Of a stretch of 64,000 bases of DNA, positions 61,701 to 64,000 are shown piece by piece. The notes under the pieces were generated by a model. The model was not told the DNA's origin, ran no database searches, and saw nothing but the letters and a program-made list of their open reading frames with translations. Origin of the DNA: Bacteroidota bacterium (lineage in GTDB: Bacteria > Bacteroidota > Bacteroidia > Flavobacteriales_D > Crocinitomicaceae); assembly GCA_016192075.1 (NCBI GenBank), contig JACPUU010000007.1, forward strand, positions 186,001 to 250,000, read 5' to 3'. Position 1 is the first letter of the stretch; every line of letters begins with the position of its first letter. Both the position numbers and the translations under genes were made by a program.

Positions 61701-62026
61701 ATGCCGTTGTTATAACAAAAAATGGATGCTCCGATACTTCATTATGTTTTGTTGTAAATGGACTGGGCCTTGAGTCTGAACGAACAGTTTTTGAATGGAG
61801 TCTCTATCCAAATCCAACCATAGGAACGTATACTGTCTTATTGGACAAGTGCGCAGACCGCTTTGTTTTTGAAGTAACGGATTTGTCTGGTCGGGTACTC
61901 ACTCAAAAAACGTATTCAAATTCTAGTTCATTCACTTCGGTATTAGATGTGGAAAGTGGTGTTTACTTAGTTTCTATCATTTTCAATGACGGAACAAGGC
62001 AAACAAAGTATTTGGTGAAGAATTAG
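58727..62026 (+). CDS. T9SS-exported protein with DUF7619-like domain and type A sorting domain
   Basis: 1099 aa from the ATG at 58727 (signal peptide MKHIFYLILFLFFALQTPLK). The first 430 residues look like degenerate propeller repeats (KTDSDFNIQWIK, FDTSGNYLHHF, AKLDEGLNVKWFHV). Then an SdrB-like module (GKVFIDLNQNGIDDDS), a DUF11-like part, a DUF7619-like domain at about 653-783 (YDPNEISVSPGG, YTVKFQNTGTDTANFVKVVD, VEIFFDFNPPI), three GCDSI repeats, a YQWLECPEMMPISG module and the T9SS type A domain (WSLYPNPTIGTYT, VTDLSGRVLTQ, GVYLVSIIF). Same domain order as the 32.3-kb protein, but with diverged repeats. Confidence 0.9.
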   Translation: MKHIFYLILFLFFALQTPLKGLSQQIDTLLQCGGNNQDFFWAVERGDSGEYYMLLRTQNGSTVKILDSTLNDPPGFTTNPCEWYVKTDSDFNIQWIKPTQTPSFSAYTYEHIAVLGDNSYLSKPDIDSTSRYDVNGNIEWQIPYTGYVCMFDEHNQLNLIGIQSANDSINGVPLPTAGTVVAEFDTSGNYLHHFAASYPGFAQTVLRGKNDKGYYGFRKVSITGSDATRVEAILCDSLGNILESKLVNFNDPAVNYNMDYDPVKKYYYFYGCFSNRIPLNQLDSTTLVGKDFYLLQLDSNLNISRSLRMSGGGLGFISYQSVMLDFKDGNIYLGATSLLGPQYFSHLGVSNYLDIAEDEYVFAKLDEGLNVKWFHVMKDDYYTNRISKVSVQNDSTILFFGSVSDFTQGSLSFNAWGGSDAFIAAMTDTDSTTNYLEGKVFIDLNQNGIDDDSTGMFGASVYSTATSTQNYTNSSGNFAAGASLGNNTLICEYVPQYWAMSTPDSIDITVLSTDSLYLTGFKFGMHPISGINDVSVGLQSLTDMNPGFDAGYVITYCNNANDTLSGEIILIQDSSLHFLYASVDPNLITGDSIIWNYDSLVPGECRHFFITDSLANNISLFGDILSSMVYITPLVSDTIPENNYDSTAVFVTGSYDPNEISVSPGGCLDTSFQAGQDALVYTVKFQNTGTDTANFVKVVDELNPLLDPTTLIIENFSHDFSYSVTGQKVIFHFEDINLPDSSANFTGSNGFLEFSIKPLTSFATGSVIDNSVEIFFDFNPPILTNLVYSQLIQVLDTLSVEACDEYVSPGGNIYFSSGVYSDTLVSLLGCDSILTTNIAIKNSYSTLESITECVDYFWPASGMNYTSSGLYSIVLPANNGCDSTIAIDLIIFPTYTTSETITECENYVWPVNGLTYTLSGTYSETLISLNGCDSILNLNLTLNSIANTVSQSSNELTADENGAVYQWLECPEMMPISGANSQSYIATENGEYAVVITKNGCSDTSLCFVVNGLGLESERTVFEWSLYPNPTIGTYTVLLDKCADRFVFEVTDLSGRVLTQKTYSNSSSFTSVLDVESGVYLVSIIFNDGTRQTKYLVKN

Positions 62027-62160
62027 AAAGTCAATTCACAGGCTGACAATAGTAATTTTTCACATTTACAAATTGTCGACAGCAGAAATCCAAGAATATA
62101 AATAGATTCTATCAGATTTAGTTTTTGATTTCTTGTAAGCGCTCCTTCATTTGATGGATT

Positions 62161-62280
62161 TGAGTCGAACTTGTTCGGACGTGAAACCGTCGAACAAAAA
62201 AGCAAAAGCACACAGTGATTTTGACCCTGCTTTCGGAATCAGGATTAGGCAGAGTCCTGAAATAAACTCAACTCAGTCAC
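62161..62280. repeat. Island repeat copy 7 (right-most)
   Basis: GAGTCGAACTTG (62162-62173, as in copy 6), a small hairpin, then 62196-62280 aligned with 36271-36350: AAAAAAGCAAA, GCACACAGTGATTTTGAC, TGCTTTCGGAATCAGGATTA, ending in CAGTCAC in place of the tRNA tail GGTCAC. No copy is seen further right. Confidence 0.78.
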
Positions 62281-62512
62281 AAAAGCCCGCATGCACAAGG
62301 ACTTTTCTTTGATCAGTATTGTTCTTACATTCTTCGATCACTGAAAACGGTATTCTTTATAAAGAACCAACCGAAACACCCGGCTAAAATATCCGCTCAG
62401 CCCTACTCTCTTTCATCATTCCTGAAAAACTGCTTTTCCGCTCAGCACAACAGCATTTTACCAGAGCACTGGTTCTAAAAAAGCTGCCCATCAAAAAAAA
62501 ATCTTAAAAAAA

Positions 62513-62544
62513 TTTGCGTAGTCAAATAACTACACATATATTTG
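62513..62544 (+). promoter_or_regulatory. Promoter of the arsR-AHSA1-doxX operon
   Basis: TTTG at 62513-62516 and TATATTTG at 62537-62544, 20 bp apart, an ideal match to the Bacteroidota consensus. The start point would be near 62551, about 12 nt before the ATG. Confidence 0.82.
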
Positions 62545-62559
62545 TAGCCAAATAACTAC
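62518..62559 (+). promoter_or_regulatory. Two ArsR-type operators over the promoter
   Basis: GTAGTCAAATAACTAC (62518-62533) and GTAGCCAAATAACTAC (62544-62559) each carry GTAG...CTAC dyad symmetry and are 26 bp apart. The first fills the spacer between the -33 and -7 boxes; the second covers the start point. Binding by the product of the next gene would block RNA polymerase, so autorepression is very likely. Confidence 0.78.
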
Positions 62560-62562
62560 ATA

Positions 62563-62883
62563 ATGAATTTAAGACGAGATGTATTTCAAGCCATTGCAGA
62601 CCCGACAAGAAGAGCCATCTTGCTTTTAGTCGCCTCTCAGTCGATGACCGCAGGCGCAATCGCCTCAAATTTTGACACGGCACGACCGACCGTTTCAAAA
62701 CATTTACAGATTCTCACCGAATGCGAATTGCTTGAACAAAAACAAAACGGCCGGGAAATTTATTATCACCTCAATGCAAAAAACATGAAAGAAGTGGCTG
62801 ACTTTATTGAACCGTTTCGAAAAATGTGGGACGATCGCTTTAATAAACTGGAAAGCATCATGAAAAAATACAAGAAAAAATAA
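62563..62883 (+). CDS. ArsR-family transcriptional repressor
   Basis: 106 aa. Winged helix-turn-helix: [20 protein letters not shown], recognition helix region [20 protein letters not shown], wing [17 protein letters not shown]. There is no cysteine metal-binding cluster in the alpha-3 region (the only Cys is in ECELL), so this is probably not a classic metal sensor. ArsR genes of this type often precede AHSA1/SRPBCC genes, as here. It likely represses its own operon through the two operators upstream. Confidence 0.93.
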   Translation: MNLRRDVFQAIADPTRRAILLLVASQSMTAGAIASNFDTARPTVSKHLQILTECELLEQKQNGREIYYHLNAKNMKEVADFIEPFRKMWDDRFNKLESIMKKYKKK

Positions 62884-62919
62884 CCCTTCGACTGCGTTCA
62901 GGAAAACAACTAAAACATT

Positions 62920-63384
62920 ATGGAACGAAAAACAAAAATTCATGCCGAAGACGGCAAACAGGAATTGGTGATCACACGCGAATTTGATTTACCGCTGGAA
63001 CTACTTTTTAAAGCGTATGACGAGCCCGAACTGGTAGCACAATGGATGGGAACCAACGTACTGAAACTTGAGAACAAAAAACACGGGAGTTATCATTTTG
63101 AAACGACTGACCCCATGGGCAATAAGCACCACTTCAGCGGCACCATTCACGCGTTTGTTCCCAATCAGAAAATTACCCGGACTTTTGAAATGGAAAACAC
63201 CCCTTTTCCCGCCCAACTGGAATTTCTGGAATTTGAAAAACTTACCGACGATACCAGCAAACTTACGATGCAGATCGTATACAAATCAATCGAATACAGA
63301 GATCAAATGCTGCAGCTGCCCTTTGCACAGGGTATCAATATGGCCCATAACCGGATCCAGGAAATCACCAGCAAACTAAAATAA
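62920..63384 (+). CDS. AHSA1/SRPBCC-domain protein
   Basis: 154 aa, one START-like domain: ITREFDLPLELLFKAYDEPE, VAQWMGTNVLKLENKKHGSY, GTIHAFVPNQKITRTFEMEN and a C-terminal helix. The fold has a hydrophobic ligand cavity; the ligand of this group is unknown. Second gene of the ArsR operon, 36 bp after arsR and 6 bp before the DoxX gene. Confidence 0.9.
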   Translation: MERKTKIHAEDGKQELVITREFDLPLELLFKAYDEPELVAQWMGTNVLKLENKKHGSYHFETTDPMGNKHHFSGTIHAFVPNQKITRTFEMENTPFPAQLEFLEFEKLTDDTSKLTMQIVYKSIEYRDQMLQLPFAQGINMAHNRIQEITSKLK

Positions 63385-63390
63385 TACCGT

Positions 63391-63783
63391 ATGAAAAAAA
63401 GAGATAAAGTAATTTATTGGATTGCCACTGTATGGCTTGCGTTGGGAATGGTATCAACAGGAATAGTACAGTTAATTCAACTACAAGAAGAGCAGGATAA
63501 AATGTCGCAGCTGGGTTATCCCTTTTACCTGATGACCTTGCTGGGCGTATGGAAAATAGCAGGAGTTGTCGTTGTGCTTATTCCTAAATTTCCGGTGCTA
63601 AAGGAATGGGCTTATGCAGGCTTTTTCTTTGCTATGTCCGGAGCGGCAATTTCACACATGGCAGCGGGCAGTCCCACAGGTGAAATTTTTCCTTCAGTAC
63701 TCTTGTTAATCCTTACTGTTGTATCCTGGTATTTCAGGCCTGCCAGCAGAAAAATCGCCCCGATAGCTATCAGCAATGAATAA
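63391..63783 (+). CDS. DoxX-family membrane protein
   Basis: 130 aa with four membrane helices (IYWIATVWLALGMVSTGIVQ; YLMTLLGVWKIAGVVVVLI; EWAYAGFFFAMSGAAISHMA; FPSVLLLILTVVSWYF) and the typical DoxX feature LGVWKIAG before the second helix end. Inner-membrane protein of unclear activity. Last gene of the ArsR operon, whose products may respond to a lipophilic or oxidative signal, by inference from the family mix only. Confidence 0.88.
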   Translation: MKKRDKVIYWIATVWLALGMVSTGIVQLIQLQEEQDKMSQLGYPFYLMTLLGVWKIAGVVVVLIPKFPVLKEWAYAGFFFAMSGAAISHMAAGSPTGEIFPSVLLLILTVVSWYFRPASRKIAPIAISNE

Positions 63784-63815
63784 AACCAAACCAGATTTAT
63801 CGAAACAAAAAATTC

Positions 63816-63843
63816 CCTGCCTGGCTGTTATCAAACAGGCAGG
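63816..63843. terminator. Possible terminator after the ArsR operon
   Basis: CCTGCCTG (63816-63823) pairs with CAGGCAGG (63836-63843), loop 12 nt. A bases precede it but no T-run follows, so it fits better as a terminator for the opposite strand or a mixed signal. Confidence 0.45.
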
Positions 63844-63844
63844 A

Positions 63845-63994
63845 TGCATTCGTGGTTCTTTTAATCTATAGTTGTTGATATAACTTTAAATTATGGGGCT
63901 GCCACGAATACCAAAAAAAAAATACGAATCAGTTTTTCCCAAAAGATCAACTCGTATCTGAAATAAAAATTCGTGCATTCGTGGCTCCTTTAAT
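63845..63994 (+). repeat. Direct repeat TGCATTCGTGGYTCYTTTAAT
   Basis: 63845-63865 and 63974-63994 differ at two positions. In addition GCCACGAAT (63901) is an inverted piece of it, and GAAATAAAAATTCGTG (63960) recurs inverted at 51443-51458. It looks like a short dispersed non-coding repeat cut off by the window end. Confidence 0.65.
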
Positions 63995-64000
63995 TTATTG

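Larger units (their letters stand above)
62027..62562. other. Intergenic gap at the right edge of the repeat-bearing part
   Basis: Holds repeat copy 7 and the ArsR promoter/operator region. 62285-62500 shows no gene or clear motif. Confidence 0.5.

Noticed and set aside
32259-62026. Insertion sequences or an integrase in the island
   Set aside because: I looked for transposase (DDE) and tyrosine or serine recombinase motifs in the large frames and found none; all large ORFs are exported proteins, receptors or regulators.

Overview
The window comes from a member of the Bacteroidota, most likely a Flavobacteriales-type gliding or surface-motile bacterium. The evidence is a set of type IX secretion (T9SS) substrates with type A C-terminal sorting domains, one type B (gliding-motility-associated) adhesin with its own PorP/SprF partner, TonB-dependent receptors, a DUF4249 lipoprotein, a BT_3928-type DoxX protein beside tpiA, and promoters of the Bacteroidota form TTTG-N(20-21)-TAnnTTTG. 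No rRNA, CRISPR array, transposase or integrase was found.

Positions 1-31,800 read as ordinary chromosome. In order: the C-terminal part of a SpoIIE-type sensor phosphatase; a three-gene operon (small exported protein, 1309-aa adhesin, PorP/SprF); an MFS transporter converging on recQ; a tandem set of four DUF1573 proteins; folP divergent from a DUF1599-BT_3928-tpiA block that is followed by prmA; two giant genes, a 1543-aa exported protein and a 2881-aa TPR/PD40/coiled-coil/SPOR-like protein; and clpS.

A tRNA-Arg(ACG) at 31,925-31,998 marks a sharp change. From there to about 62,280 the window is a mosaic of single-gene units for large T9SS-exported proteins (32.3-36.1, 36.7-40.8, 51.6-53.9, 54.4-58.4 and 58.7-62.0 kb) and one six-gene operon: LytS-type kinase, LytTR regulator, TonB receptor, DUF4249 lipoprotein, second outer-membrane receptor and a further lipoprotein (41.3-50.7 kb). 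Every intergenic gap in this part carries a piece of one repeat family. The pieces consist of the tRNA-Arg 3' end, or a look-alike also ending in GTCACT, followed by terminator-like hairpins. One 79-bp piece is identical at two places 15 kb apart. No gap in the first 31.7 kb has these repeats. I read this as a cassette-type island built at the tRNA-Arg 3' end, by a mechanism the window does not show.

The island's exported proteins share one plan: signal peptide, N-terminal beta-propeller (apparently 7 or 14 blades), in some a DUF7619-like domain, 1-5 GCDS-type repeats, usually a QWLDC-type module, then the T9SS sorting domain. Beyond 62.5 kb an ArsR regulator, an AHSA1/SRPBCC protein and a DoxX protein form a small operon under a promoter covered by two clear ArsR-type operators.
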